From Novosphingobium sp. 9U (GTDB taxonomy: Bacteria > Pseudomonadota > Alphaproteobacteria > Sphingomonadales > Sphingomonadaceae), in assembly GCF_902506425.1 (NCBI RefSeq), contig NZ_LR732469.1, positions 1,677,001 through 1,741,000 on the forward strand: 64,000 nucleotides of DNA, written 5' to 3'. Below, piece by piece: positions 45,600 to 53,916 of this stretch. Every line of letters starts with the position of its first letter. Within the stretch, counting starts at the first letter, position 1. Below the pieces are notes generated by a model. It ran no database searches. It saw only the letters and a program-made list of their open reading frames with translations, and was not told where the DNA came from. Made by a program: the position numbers and the translations under genes.

Positions 45600-46244
45600 T
45601 CAGGCGCGAGCCGCCGCGATCGCCTCATGGAAGGCCCGAACCGCGGCGGCTTCGTCTCCGTTCCAGACGGCGCCGCTGACGGCTAGGAAGTCTGCCCCGG
45701 CCCTCACTAGCGGTGCGCAGTTGGCGGGCGTGATGCCGCCAATCGCCACGCATGGCAGCTCGAACACGGCTTGCCACCACTCGAGCAGGTCCAGGCCGGC
45801 GGTGTGCTTCACCTCCTTGGTCGTAGTCGGGTAGAAGGCGCCGAATGCGACGTAGTCCGCGCCGAGTTCGCCAGCTTCCATCGCCATGTGGCGGCTGTCG
45901 TGGCACGTCACCCCGATCTGGGCATCGCGGCCGAGTTCCTGGCGCGCCTCGGTCGGGTCGCCGTCATCCTGGCCCAGGTGCACGCCATCGGCGCCCAGGC
46001 GCTTAGCAAGGCCGATCGAGTCATTGACGATGAAGGTCACGTCTCGCGCCTCACAGATCGCCTGCAGCGGCTCTGCTAGGCGCGCAGCCTCATGCTGGTC
46101 GACGTTCTTGACCCGGAACTGGAACGCGGTGACTGGCCCGGCGTCGAGCGCCCGGGCGAGTCGATCGGGAAACTGACCGCCGACATCCAGCGGCGATATC
46201 AGGTAGAGGTGGCACTCGGGTGGTGGATCGTCTTTGTCGAACAT
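45600..46244 (-). CDS. thiE: Thiamine phosphate synthase
   Basis: A 214-aa TIM-barrel enzyme joining the pyrimidine and thiazole phosphates of thiamine. FQFRVKN (pyrophosphate site), FIVNDSIGLAKRLGADGVHLGQDDGDP, VTCHDSRHMAMEAGELGADYVAFGAFYPTTTK and VAIGGITPANCAPLVRAGADFLAVSGAVW follow ThiE. Start: ATG 46244; a GTG one codon earlier is possible. No TPP riboswitch or thi neighbour is seen. Confidence 0.92.
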   Translation of the reverse strand: MFDKDDPPPECHLYLISPLDVGGQFPDRLARALDAGPVTAFQFRVKNVDQHEAARLAEPLQAICEARDVTFIVNDSIGLAKRLGADGVHLGQDDGDPTEARQELGRDAQIGVTCHDSRHMAMEAGELGADYVAFGAFYPTTTKEVKHTAGLDLLEWWQAVFELPCVAIGGITPANCAPLVRAGADFLAVSGAVWNGDEAAAVRAFHEAIAAARA

Positions 46245-46321
46245 CACCGCGCTCTAGCTGTAGTGTTCGGGCCCGCCAAGCGTTCCGCATGCATTCAGCC
46301 GGCAGCCTGGATCTAGGATCA

Positions 46322-46726
46322 ATGAGAACGATCCTCCTTGCCGCCTTGGCGATGGCTCTCACCGGCTGCACCGCCACCGCGCCGCCACCCACCTCCGTCG
46401 AGCAAGCGGACGGACTGGCCCGCGCCGCCCTCGGGCAGACGGTCGGCGTCGGCGGGCCCAAGGTCACGCCGCTTGGGGTGCTGGAAGACAGCCGCTGTCC
46501 CATGAACGCGCGCTGCGTCTGGGCCGGGCGCGTACGCCTCAGTGTCCGCGTCGATCTGGGCCGCGGCAGCCAGGTGCTGGAACTGACACAAGGACAGCCG
46601 AGGCCCGTGGCGGACGGCACGCTTGAACTGGTGGAAGTGCAACCCGACCGCGTCGCAGGCGAAAAAGGCCTGACGATCGCGCCGGCCGACTACCGCTTCG
46701 CGTTCCGCTTCATGGGCGGACTGTAA
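46322..46726 (+). CDS. Small lipoprotein of unknown function
   Basis: A 134-aa predicted lipoprotein: the signal peptide ends in ALTGC (Cys ~16). The mature domain has SRCPMNARCVWAGRVRLSVRVDLG, with a C-x5-C pair that may form a disulphide, and ends in a beta-rich DYRFAFRF segment. The CPxxxxCVWAG pattern is seen in a family of uncharacterised proteobacterial envelope proteins (recollection). Start: ATG 46322 after AGGA. Divergent from thiE. Confidence 0.75.
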   Translation: MRTILLAALAMALTGCTATAPPPTSVEQADGLARAALGQTVGVGGPKVTPLGVLEDSRCPMNARCVWAGRVRLSVRVDLGRGSQVLELTQGQPRPVADGTLELVEVQPDRVAGEKGLTIAPADYRFAFRFMGGL

Positions 46727-46740
46727 GAGTGCGCGGATCA

Positions 46741-46894
46741 CTCCCCTCCCCGCCGGGGAGAGGTTAGCGAAGCTTGGCCCGCAAGGGCCTAGCGCAGCTT
46801 GGAGAGGGCTGCGTGCGCGTTCTGCCCTCTCCAACTCCAGCTAAGTCGCTTCGCTCCTAAGCCTGCGTATCCTCTGCCCGGCGGAGAGAGGATC
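46741..46894. repeat. Dispersed palindromic intergenic repeat, copy 3 (inverted)
   Basis: A ~154-bp element with CTCCCCGCCGGGGAGAGG-type arms. Its reverse complement contains GGATACGCAGGCTTAGG, GCGACTTAGCTGGAGTTGGAG and CCAAGCTGCGCTAGGCC, the same words as copy 2, so it is the same element in opposite orientation. It fills the gap between the lipoprotein gene and the tsf terminator. Confidence 0.8.
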
Positions 46895-46916
46895 ATCTTC
46901 CCCGTCACCCCGACGC

Positions 46917-46948
46917 AAAACGGGCCGGAAGCTCGCGCTTCCGACCCG
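46917..46948 (-). terminator. Rho-independent terminator of tsf
   Basis: A 12-bp stem (46921-46932 with 46937-46948, one A-C mismatch) with a 4-nt loop, followed on the minus strand by TTTT (46917-46920). It lies 31 nt past the tsf stop. Confidence 0.8.
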
Positions 46949-46978
46949 CTTGTGACTTTCGCGACAGAGGACCGAAGA

Positions 46979-47899
46979 TCAGCCCTGCAGCGCCGCAACC
47001 TCGGCTGCGAAGTCGCTGACCTGCTTTTCGATGCCCTCACCCAGCTGGAAGCGCACGAAGTCCTTGAGGACGATCTTGGTGCCGGCTTCCTTGCCAGCCT
47101 GGTCGACGACCTGCTGGATCGGCGTCTTGTTGTCGATCACGAACAGCTGGCTGAGGAGAGCGTTCTCCTTGGCGTACTTGGCGATCGCACCGTCGACCAT
47201 CTTGGCCTGGACCGCCTCGGGCTTGCCGCTCTCGGCAGCCTTCTCGGCCGCGACCTTGCGCTCGCGCTCGATCAGGTCGGCGTCGAGATCGTCGGCGTTC
47301 AGCGCCAGCGGGAAGGCCGCGGCGATGTGCATGGCGATCTGCTTGCCCAGCGCCTCGAGCACTTCGGCCGAAGCTTCGGACTCGAGCGCCACAAGCACGC
47401 CGATCTTGCCGAGGTTCGGCGCGGCGGCGTTGTGCATGTAAGGCACGATCAGACCCTGCGAGACTTTGACCGTCTTGATGCGGCGGATCTGCTGGTTTTC
47501 ACCGATGGTGGCGACGTTGTTGGTCAGCGCATCGCCGACGGTGCCGCCGGTCGGGTAGGCCGCGGCCTTGAGCGCCTCGACGTCGTCGCCCGAAACCTCG
47601 AGCGCGGCCTGGGTGGCGTTGCGCACGAAATCCTGGAACTGCTCGTTCTTGGCCACGAAGTCGGTCTCGGAGTTCACCTCGACGGCGACGCCCTTGGTGC
47701 CGGTCACGGCCACGCCGACCAGGCCCTCGGCCGCGGTGCGGCTGGACTTCTTGGCGGCGGCGGCCAGGCCCTTGGAGCGCAGCGCGTCGACGGCTGCCTC
47801 GAAGTCGCCGTCCGTCTCGGTCAGCGCCTTCTTGCAGTCCATCATGCCGGCGCCGGTGCGCTCGCGCAGGTTCTTCACGTCAGCGGCGGTGTAAGCCAT
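46979..47899 (-). CDS. tsf: Elongation factor Ts
   Basis: A 306-aa nucleotide exchange factor for EF-Tu. [52 protein letters not shown] is the N-terminal signature, and [18 protein letters not shown] the conserved TDFV block contacting EF-Tu. Length fits alphaproteobacterial EF-Ts. It follows rpsB by 96 nt, the usual order. Confidence 0.97.
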   Translation of the reverse strand: MAYTAADVKNLRERTGAGMMDCKKALTETDGDFEAAVDALRSKGLAAAAKKSSRTAAEGLVGVAVTGTKGVAVEVNSETDFVAKNEQFQDFVRNATQAALEVSGDDVEALKAAAYPTGGTVGDALTNNVATIGENQQIRRIKTVKVSQGLIVPYMHNAAAPNLGKIGVLVALESEASAEVLEALGKQIAMHIAAAFPLALNADDLDADLIERERKVAAEKAAESGKPEAVQAKMVDGAIAKYAKENALLSQLFVIDNKTPIQQVVDQAGKEAGTKIVLKDFVRFQLGEGIEKQVSDFAAEVAALQG

Positions 47900-47930
47900 C
47901 GCTCAAATTCCTCTTGCTTGAATGGACAGA

Positions 47931-47957
47931 CGCGCCGGACCCATTGGGCCCGGCGCG
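47931..47957 (-). promoter_or_regulatory. rpsB-tsf intergenic hairpin
   Basis: CGCGCCGG (47931-47938) pairs with CCGGCGCG (47950-47957). It lies 32 nt upstream of the tsf start. No T run follows on the minus strand, so it is a candidate attenuator or RNA-stability element. Confidence 0.45.
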
Positions 47958-47995
47958 CGACATTTCGATGACGAAAGTGCCGTGGAACGTCGGGC

Positions 47996-48748
47996 TCAGG
48001 CCTCGACGGTTTCCTCGACCGGAACGTCCAGGGCGCCGATGTCGATCCCTGAGTCCACCACGCCTTCGCGGTGACCCTTGGTCGCGGCCTGGGCCACGGC
48101 GTCGCAGTACAGGCGCACGGCGCGGCTGGCGTCGTCGTTCGCCGGGATCGGGAACGCGATGCCCTGCGGGTTCACGTTGGTGTCGAGGATCGCCACGACG
48201 GGAATGCCGAGCACGTTGGCTTCCTTGATCGCCAGATCTTCCTTGTTGGCGTCGATCACGAACATCACGTCCGGGATGCCGCCCATGTCGCGAATGCCGC
48301 CGAGCGAAAGCTCCAGCTTGTCGCGCTCACGGGTGAGCTGAAGGATTTCCTTCTTGGTCAGGCCGTGGGTATCGCCCGAGAGCTGCTCTTCCAGGCTCTT
48401 AAGGCGCTTGATCGAGCCCGAGATCGTCTTCCAGTTGGTGAGCATGCCGCCCAGCCAGCGGTGGTTGACGAAGTGCTGGCCGCAGGCGCGAGCCGCCTGA
48501 GCGATAGGCTCTTGCGCCTGACGCTTGGTGCCAACGAACAGCACCTTGCCGCCGGCCTGAACCGTCGACTGGATGAAGTCGAGCGCGCGCGCAAACAGCG
48601 GCACGGTCTGCGACAGGTCGATGATGTGGATGCCGTTGCGGGCGCCGAAGATGTACGGCTTCATCCGCGGGTTCCAGCGATGGGTCTGGTGGCCGAAGTG
48701 CGAGCCGGCCTCGATCAATTGCTGCATGGTGACGACAGGAGCCGCCAT
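47996..48748 (-). CDS. rpsB: 30S ribosomal protein S2
   Basis: A 250-aa ribosomal protein. [41 protein letters not shown] is the S2 signature; [67 protein letters not shown] and [13 protein letters not shown] follow. Start: ATG 48748 with a GAAAGGA ribosome site. First gene of rpsB-tsf. Confidence 0.98.
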   Translation of the reverse strand: MAAPVVTMQQLIEAGSHFGHQTHRWNPRMKPYIFGARNGIHIIDLSQTVPLFARALDFIQSTVQAGGKVLFVGTKRQAQEPIAQAARACGQHFVNHRWLGGMLTNWKTISGSIKRLKSLEEQLSGDTHGLTKKEILQLTRERDKLELSLGGIRDMGGIPDVMFVIDANKEDLAIKEANVLGIPVVAILDTNVNPQGIAFPIPANDDASRAVRLYCDAVAQAATKGHREGVVDSGIDIGALDVPVEETVEA

Positions 48749-48769
48749 AGATAATTCCTTTCCGGTTGA

Positions 48770-48789
48770 AGGTCTTCACCTGAAGACCT
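48770..48789 (-). promoter_or_regulatory. rpsB leader hairpin
   Basis: AGGTCTTC-ACCT-GAAGACCT, a perfect 8-bp stem with a 4-nt loop, ending 21 nt before the start codon and just upstream of the GAAAGGA ribosome site. It is a candidate site for S2 autoregulation, as known for the E. coli rpsB leader; the structure here is only predicted. Confidence 0.45.
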
Positions 48790-49130
48790 GCCTCTGGGAC
48801 GCTGGAACCGTGCGGAGACCCCGCTGCGGCACCGGTATGTGGTGCGTCCCATGTGGATTCGCCGTTGCCCTTGCCACCCGTGAATCGGGAGGAAACGCTG
48901 CGGCGCGCTGCCTCTACAGCCTTCACTCGGCGAAATCTACCGGCATTTCACCGCACGCCGCCTTCAACTCGCCTCAAAGTGGATGATTATCGCGCAGGTA
49001 CAGGAACTTATCATGGTTAATCCGTATTTGGTGAATATCTGACGACGATCAGGCCGCGACACGAAGACCATCGCGGAGGGTCGACAGGTCGGATGAAGTT
49101 GCAGGCGCAAGCCCTGCCCGGAGACGCCGT
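48790..49130. other. Intergenic region upstream of rpsB
   Basis: About 340 bp between the rpsB leader and the small membrane protein gene. It should contain the rpsB promoter. I see no further gene; the AT-rich part near 48975-49035 (including GATTATCGCGC and TTATCATGGTTAATCC) is the likeliest promoter area for one or both genes. Confidence 0.5.
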
Positions 49131-49409
49131 ATGAGCATCGTTGCACCCGTCCTGTTCGCCTTTGTCGGTCTGCTCTCGCTGCTGGTGATCTGGCGCAGCG
49201 TTGCTTCGAACCTCGACGCGGTTCTCGAACTCAAGCGTCGGGTCGCGATGCCAGCCTATGGTAGCGAGATCGTGGTGAACTTCCGCGAGCCCGCACTGGA
49301 TCTCGATGCCGTGTCGAGCGTGCGTCGCCCTCGCCAGTCGCGGCATGCCCTAGCCAAGCCGATCACGCACCGTCTGCACCAGTTCATCAAGCCGCGCTCG
49401 GCGGCTTGA
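49131..49409 (+). CDS. Small single-pass membrane protein
   Basis: A 92-aa protein of unknown function. It has one N-terminal helix (IVAPVLFAFVGLLSLLVIWRSV), followed by ASNLDAVLELKRRVAMPAYGSEIVVNFREP and a basic C-terminus. Start: ATG 49131, with GGAG 7 nt upstream. It has the same plan as the 88-aa protein at 49698: a helix, a short D/L segment, RRV, then a V-N-(F/W)-(R/Q) strand, so they look like diverged paralogs. Confidence 0.65.
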   Translation: MSIVAPVLFAFVGLLSLLVIWRSVASNLDAVLELKRRVAMPAYGSEIVVNFREPALDLDAVSSVRRPRQSRHALAKPITHRLHQFIKPRSAA

Positions 49410-49583
49410 TGGGCGAAAGCTACTCAAGCTTATGCAAGAGCCTCGCCCTCAATGAGGGCGAAGCTTCATTCAATCCTCTGCCCATGACGGATGTGAGCGA
49501 ACCGGCTCCCCATCTTGGACGGTCGGGATCAGGTGATCTTGCCACCCCGAAGAAGCCGACAATCACGAATCGGTTGACGGTAC

Positions 49584-49598
49584 GAACAAAACGTGAAC
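49584..49598 (+). promoter_or_regulatory. LexA (SOS) box upstream of a small membrane protein gene
   Basis: GAAC-AAAACGT-GAAC, an exact GAAC-N7-GAAC match to the alphaproteobacterial LexA box. It overlaps a probable promoter: TTGACG (-35-like) is at 49574-49579, and the box covers the spacer to the -10 area. The gene at 49698 begins ~100 nt downstream. Confidence 0.7.
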
Positions 49599-49634
49599 AT
49601 TGTCTCCTCAGAACATTGATAGAACGAATTTGGC

Positions 49635-49660
49635 TCATCCACAAGCTATCCACAGCTTGT
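49635..49660. promoter_or_regulatory. Pair of DnaA-box-like sequences within an inverted repeat
   Basis: TCATCCACA (49635-49643) and CTATCCACA (49646-49654) each match the DnaA box TTATCCACA at 8 of 9 bases. The second is also in a hairpin, ACAAGCT-ATCCAC-AGCTTGT (49641-49660). It lies in the leader of the 88-aa membrane protein gene. Confidence 0.4.
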
Positions 49661-49697
49661 CAGAGGCACGAGCCACAACCGTCGAGGAGACAATGCC

Positions 49698-49964
49698 ATG
49701 CTGACCAGTGCGTGCGTCGTTCTTTTCGCGCTCGGCGCGATCACAGCTCTTGCCACTATCATAGTCACACTGCGTGACTATGCGCCGGACGTGGCATGCC
49801 TACGGGTACGCCGGCGGGTTGGCGCGCAGCCCCTGCTGGTGAATTGGCAGATCACGGGAATGCCGGCTGCTTCAGCGCCGGCATTGGCGATCAGGGTGTC
49901 AGCCCTACGGGCGGATTTTGGAGGACGCCTTCCGGAGCTTGGCTCGCTGAGGCACGCCGCCTGA
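49698..49964 (+). CDS. SOS-box-controlled small single-pass membrane protein
   Basis: An 88-aa protein of unknown function. The N-terminal helix is SACVVLFALGAITALATIIVTL (residues ~4-25), then RDYAPDVACLRVRRRVGAQPLLVNWQITGMP and a short tail. Start: ATG 49698, with GAGGAG 8 nt upstream. A LexA box lies ~100 nt upstream. It overlaps the convergent pssA by 74 nt at the 3' end. Small SOS-induced membrane proteins such as Caulobacter SidA block cell division; that role is only a suggestion here. The protein resembles its neighbour at 49131. Confidence 0.68.
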   Translation: MLTSACVVLFALGAITALATIIVTLRDYAPDVACLRVRRRVGAQPLLVNWQITGMPAASAPALAIRVSALRADFGGRLPELGSLRHAA

Positions 49965-50718
49965 TCCGCAGATAACGCGCAACGCCAAGCGGGATGAGCG
50001 CGAGGTAGGCTAGCGTGATCCCTGCCAGGGTCAGCCAAGGCTCCGTGAGCAGCGCTGCCATCAGGATGCCGATCAGAGCCAGCAAGCCGATACGCAAATG
50101 GTTGGGCGGACGCACGCGTGACCAGCTGAACGTCGGCATGTTGGAGATCAGCAAGAAGGCGACAAGCAGCATCCAGATCCCGACACCGACCGGATTGGCG
50201 AACTCCTCGCGGCCGCTCGCCAGCCAGATGTAGATCGGCAGGAACGCGAGCCCCGCCCCAACCGGAGCAGGTACCCCGGTGAGAAATCCTGCCTGCTTGT
50301 GCGGCTGGTCCAGGGTGTCGAGCCGGGAATTGAAGCGCGCCAGCCGCAGCACGCAGCAGATCGCAAAGGCGAGCGCGGCGATCCAACCGAAGCTGGGCAA
50401 CTCGCGCAAGGACCACAAATAGACGATCAGCGCCGGCGCCACGCCGAACGAGATAGAATCCGCCAGGCTGTCGAGCTCTGCGCCGAAGCGCGACTGCGCC
50501 TTCAGCAGGCGTGCAGCGCGCCCGTCAATCCCGTCGAGTAGTCCGGCCAGGATCACTGCCTGAACCGATTTCTCGAAATCCCCGGCGATGGCGAAGCGAA
50601 TGCCAGTCAGCCCCGAGCACAGCGCGGCGGCCGTGATTGCATTGGGGACCAAAGCGCGCAAGCTGAGGCTGCGAGCCAGGCGCCGGTCCGCGCGTGCGTC
50701 GTCCACGTCGATCGTCAT
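49891..50718 (-). CDS. pssA: CDP-diacylglycerol-serine O-phosphatidyltransferase
   Basis: A 275-aa membrane enzyme making phosphatidylserine. The CDP-alcohol phosphotransferase motif is complete: DGIDGRAARLLKAQSRFGAELDSLAD (DGxxARxxxxxxxxGxxxDxxxD). About eight helices are seen. Start: ATG 50718; a TTG at 50760 would overlap psd. It follows psd by 31 nt, so the two consecutive steps of phosphatidylethanolamine synthesis share an operon. Confidence 0.95.
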   Translation of the reverse strand: MTIDVDDARADRRLARSLSLRALVPNAITAAALCSGLTGIRFAIAGDFEKSVQAVILAGLLDGIDGRAARLLKAQSRFGAELDSLADSISFGVAPALIVYLWSLRELPSFGWIAALAFAICCVLRLARFNSRLDTLDQPHKQAGFLTGVPAPVGAGLAFLPIYIWLASGREEFANPVGVGIWMLLVAFLLISNMPTFSWSRVRPPNHLRIGLLALIGILMAALLTEPWLTLAGITLAYLALIPLGVARYLRIRRRASASQAPEGVLQNPPVGLTP

Positions 50719-50749
50719 CGAACGTCCGGGCGGATCGACGTGGCTGCGA

Positions 50750-51508
50750 TCACTGGGCAATGCCTTCGATCACGCGCGCATCACCGACTTCGGCCAGCAC
50801 AGTCTCGCCGGCGATGACCTTCTGGCCCAGCAGCACGCGCGGCTCGGTGCCAGCCGGCAGGTAGACGTCGACGCGGCTGCCGAAGCGGATCAGTCCTACG
50901 CGCTGGCCGCCCGCGATCATGTCGCCGGGCTTGATGAAGGGCACGATGCGACGCGCGACCAGGCCGGCGATCTGCGTGAAGCACAAGGTCAGACCGTCGC
51001 CACGCTCGATCATGACGTGCTGGCGCTCGTTCTCCTCACTCGCCTTGTCGAGGTCGGCGTTCACGAACTTGCCCGGGATGTAGACCACCCGGCGCACGGT
51101 GCCGCCGATCGGCGCGCGATTGATGTGGACATCGAACACGCTCATGAAGATGGAGACGCGCGTCACCGGCTCGGCGCTGAGCGGACGCGTGCCGCTGCCA
51201 TCGTCCATCGTCAGTTCGCGTGGCGGTGGCACCTTGCCGATCAGCGTGATCAGGCCATCGGCTGGCGAGACGATGCTGCGATCGTCCTGCGGCACCACGC
51301 GCTGCGGATCGCGGAAGAAGGCGAGCACACAGACTGTCAGGATCGCGAGGGGCCAGGCCAGCCAGGACCAGCCCAGGATAATCGTGAGCAGGCAGAGCGC
51401 CGCCACGATCGCGCCGAACTTGCGGCCTTCGGGATGGATCGGCGGCCAGCGCCATGACGCTTCGCCGCGTCCCTGATTGTCTAGAATTTCGCCGGGCATT
51501 CGATCCAT
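50750..51508 (-). CDS. psd: Phosphatidylserine decarboxylase (proenzyme)
   Basis: A 252-aa decarboxylase giving phosphatidylethanolamine. It has two N-terminal membrane segments ([30 protein letters not shown]), [25 protein letters not shown] and the self-cleavage site in [13 protein letters not shown] (G-S, the Ser becoming the pyruvoyl group). The GS cleavage form is typical of the short bacterial type. Length is normal. Confidence 0.95.
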   Translation of the reverse strand: MDRMPGEILDNQGRGEASWRWPPIHPEGRKFGAIVAALCLLTIILGWSWLAWPLAILTVCVLAFFRDPQRVVPQDDRSIVSPADGLITLIGKVPPPRELTMDDGSGTRPLSAEPVTRVSIFMSVFDVHINRAPIGGTVRRVVYIPGKFVNADLDKASEENERQHVMIERGDGLTLCFTQIAGLVARRIVPFIKPGDMIAGGQRVGLIRFGSRVDVYLPAGTEPRVLLGQKVIAGETVLAEVGDARVIEGIAQ

Positions 51509-51595
51509 CTAAGCTCTGCGCCCTCCCACGGCAATGACGCGAGGATAAATGCCTGGGATGCTGGGTTGTTTCTGCTGGTCGCGGAAAGGAAGGGG

Positions 51596-51681
51596 TGGTG
51601 GACAGGGCTGGATTCGAACCAGCGTACGCTTGCACGGGCAGATTTACAGTCTGCTGCCTTTAACCACTCGGCCACCTGTCC
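51596..51681 (-). tRNA. tRNA-Tyr (GTA anticodon)
   Basis: An 86-nt class II tRNA with CCA encoded. The acceptor stem GGACAGG (51675-51681) pairs with CCTGTCC (51600-51606), and the discriminator is A. The anticodon arm is CAGACTGTAAATCTG with GTA. The T arm is CTGGTTCGAATCCAG. The long variable arm (around CCCGTGCAAGCGTACG) fits tRNA-Tyr. Confidence 0.97.
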
Positions 51682-51855
51682 ACACCGTTTCCGCGGTTGG
51701 CGGGAGACCCGCCGTACGGTGCCCGAAGGCTCCGCGTCGCCGAGAGGTGGCGCCAATGCCGAAGCGAGCCTTGCCTGTCAATGGGGTGACTGGCAGGGAG
51801 CGCCGCAATCGAGTGATTGGCGCGAAGATCGGCGCCGGGTTGGAAGGACGATGAC

Positions 51856-52683
51856 ATGGCTAAGGGCGGCGGCTCCAGGGGAGCAGGAGGGGAAGCGGGC
51901 AGCTCGGCTGGCGGCAGGGCCCTGCGCGGTCGCGCGGGCCGGATGAAGAACGGCCGCGGCTCTGGCCGCGCCTCGTCCGGCGCGGTTCGCCTCTGGGGGC
52001 GCCACGCCGTGGAGGCCGCCCTGCTCAACCCCGACCGCGTGCACCGCAAGCTCTGGGCCACGCGCGAGGGTGTCGAGTCGCTGAACGGTGACCTTCCGCC
52101 CGACTTTCCCGTCGAGTGGGCGCAGGCGGCCGACCTCGCCCGGCTGGTTGCACGCGACGCGCCGCACCAGGGATTGGTGCTGGAATGCGAGCCCCTGGAG
52201 GACGTGTTCCTGTCGGACGTGCTCGAAGGCGAGGCGCAGCGCGCGATCCTGGTGCTCGATCAGGTTACCGACCCGCATAACGTCGGCGCCCTGATGCGAA
52301 CCGCTGCGGCGTTCGATGCGGTCGCGGTGGTCACGCAGGATCGCCACGCTCCGCCCGAATCGGGCACGCTCGCCAAGTCGGCCTCCGGCGCGCTGGAGAT
52401 CGTGCCCTGGGTGCGCGTGGTGAACCTCGCCCGGGCACTGGAGGAGATCGCCGAGGCGGGCTACTGGCGTATCGGCCTTGCCGGCGAGGCGGAGACGACC
52501 CTGGCCGAAGCGCTGCCCGCCGGGCCGGTCGCGCTGGTGCTCGGCGCAGAGGGCGAAGGCATGCGCCACAACATCACCCAGCACTGCGATGCGCTGGCCC
52601 GGCTGCCGATCCACGAGTCGATGGAGAGCCTGAACGTCAGCAATGCCGGCGCGATTGCGCTCTACGCCGTGGCGACGCGATAG
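51856..52683 (+). CDS. rlmB: TrmH/RlmB family rRNA (guanosine-2'-O-)-methyltransferase
   Basis: A 275-aa SPOUT methyltransferase. After a Gly/Arg-rich N-terminal extension (~45 aa), the substrate-binding domain begins RLWGRHAVEAALLNPDR, and the catalytic part has VLDQVTDPHNVGALMRTAAAFDAVAVV (motif 1), LVLGAEGEGMR (motif 2) and LPIHESMESLNVSNAGAIALYA (motif 3, knot). RlmB methylates G2251 of 23S rRNA; TrmH relatives act on tRNA. Start: ATG 51856 after GGAAGGA. Confidence 0.9.
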   Translation: MAKGGGSRGAGGEAGSSAGGRALRGRAGRMKNGRGSGRASSGAVRLWGRHAVEAALLNPDRVHRKLWATREGVESLNGDLPPDFPVEWAQAADLARLVARDAPHQGLVLECEPLEDVFLSDVLEGEAQRAILVLDQVTDPHNVGALMRTAAAFDAVAVVTQDRHAPPESGTLAKSASGALEIVPWVRVVNLARALEEIAEAGYWRIGLAGEAETTLAEALPAGPVALVLGAEGEGMRHNITQHCDALARLPIHESMESLNVSNAGAIALYAVATR

Positions 52684-52712
52684 TGTAATCAGGCCGGCGG
52701 GGGACTGAGGGG

Positions 52713-53552
52713 ATGATGATGGGCTTGGATCGACGCCGGCTGAGAGCCGCAGTGGTCGCCACGGTGGGTTCGCTCTTGCTCGCGGCCTGCCTGCTGATCC
52801 CCGGCAAGTTCACCGCCGACCTCGATGTGCGGCGCAACGGCACCTTCTCGTTCCGGTACGCTGGCGGCATCACCCTCCTCTCCTTGGCCATGACCGGCAC
52901 AAAGGCGACCTTCGTGCCTGAAGCTTGCAAGGACGACGACGGCGAGACCGAACGCGCCTGCACGAGCGAGGAGCTAGCCAAGCAGAAGTCGGATTTTGAG
53001 GCGCAGCAGGTGGCGAAGGCAAAGGAAGACGCCCAGGCCGCGCAGCTGTTCTTCGGCGGGATCGACCCGAACGATCCGCGCGCGGCAGAGGAGATCGCCG
53101 AGCGTCTGCGGCGGCAGAAGGGCTGGAAGCGCGTCGACTACACGGGCAATGGCCTCTTCGACGTGGAGTTCGTGATGAACGGCCGCCTCGACCGCGATTT
53201 CGTCTTTCCGACCATCGAGCGCTTTCCAGTGGCGAACGCCTTCGTCCAGATCGTGGCGCGGCAGGACGGCACGGTGCGGATCGATGCGCCGGGCTTCGTC
53301 TCGTCTGCGAGCGGGGGAGCCGCGGCGAGCATGATGCAGGGCACTTTCCTGAAGGGTGCGGACGCGACTTCGGATGCTCCGGCGATCACGCCCGTGGACG
53401 GCACGCTGACGATCCGCACCGATGCGCCGATCCTCGCCAACAACACCGACGAAGGTCCTCGTAAGGGGTTGGGAGGCGGACAGGAACTCGCCTGGACGAT
53501 CAACGCGCGCACGGCGGCAGCGCCGATGGCGCTGATCCGGCTCCAGCCTTGA
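52713..53552 (+). CDS. Predicted lipoprotein of unknown function
   Basis: A 279-aa protein with an N-terminal signal peptide and a lipobox (LLLAAC, Cys ~26). The mature part starts LLIPGKFTADLDVRRNGTFSFRYAGGITLLSL, a beta-rich region, followed by a charged helix (EELAKQKSDFEAQQVAKAKEDAQ, residues ~89-112) and a further domain with RVDYTGNGLFDVEF. C72 and C83 may form a disulphide. No named family is recognised. It follows rlmB by 29 nt, suggesting co-transcription. Confidence 0.75.
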   Translation: MMMGLDRRRLRAAVVATVGSLLLAACLLIPGKFTADLDVRRNGTFSFRYAGGITLLSLAMTGTKATFVPEACKDDDGETERACTSEELAKQKSDFEAQQVAKAKEDAQAAQLFFGGIDPNDPRAAEEIAERLRRQKGWKRVDYTGNGLFDVEFVMNGRLDRDFVFPTIERFPVANAFVQIVARQDGTVRIDAPGFVSSASGGAAASMMQGTFLKGADATSDAPAITPVDGTLTIRTDAPILANNTDEGPRKGLGGGQELAWTINARTAAAPMALIRLQP

Positions 53553-53916
53553 TGGCGCCAAGCCGAAGCGCGGCTTAGCCCCTCGCGATTATTCGTCCGA
53601 CCTGTTGCGTTAACCCCTTGGCGGATCGTGAGCTTCGTTGCGCTCAGCGGGGCGACCGATTGCCAGCAGCAAACCCGCGGTAAACGCCGATTCTGACTGG
53701 TTACCCCGTCACGGCGATTACACAACATGGTTAATCGCTTCAGGTTTCTTGCGCCGTTGTCCCTACCCCGCGCCAAGCGCTGCCTTAGCCAAAGCCCCTG
53801 CATAGCGGCCTTGCCGGGCAGCTGACACGCCGCGGCGGAACTTCAATCTCGAGAGTGGCCCGCGTGCAGGCGAACTGCGGCGGTCAGGCGCGCTCGCGAG
53901 TTCTTTTCGGGGCGCA
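53553..53916. other. Intergenic region
   Basis: About 360 bp without a gene. A short hairpin (AAGCCG...CGGCTT) just after the lipoprotein stop may help end transcription. TTAA-containing words (GCGTTAACCCC, ATGGTTAATCGC) and a GATTC site are present but too few for a call. The promoter of the beta-helix gene must lie here. Confidence 0.4.

Noticed and set aside
45600..46321. TPP riboswitch for thiE
   Set aside because: The 78-bp gap upstream of thiE lacks the CTGAGA/ACCTGA-type TPP motifs and is too short.
49635..49660. Chromosome origin (oriC)
   Set aside because: Only two imperfect DnaA-like boxes, no AT-rich unwinding region and no origin-linked genes (dnaA, hemE, repABC) nearby.
49406..49777. 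Open frame spanning the LexA box region
   Set aside because: Its composition is unlike neighbouring proteins, it lacks a ribosome site and it covers the promoter and leader of the 88-aa gene in another frame.
51596..51681. tRNA-Tyr as a genomic-island attachment site
   Set aside because: No integrase or duplicated 3' tRNA end is seen on either side, and the flanking genes are core genes.
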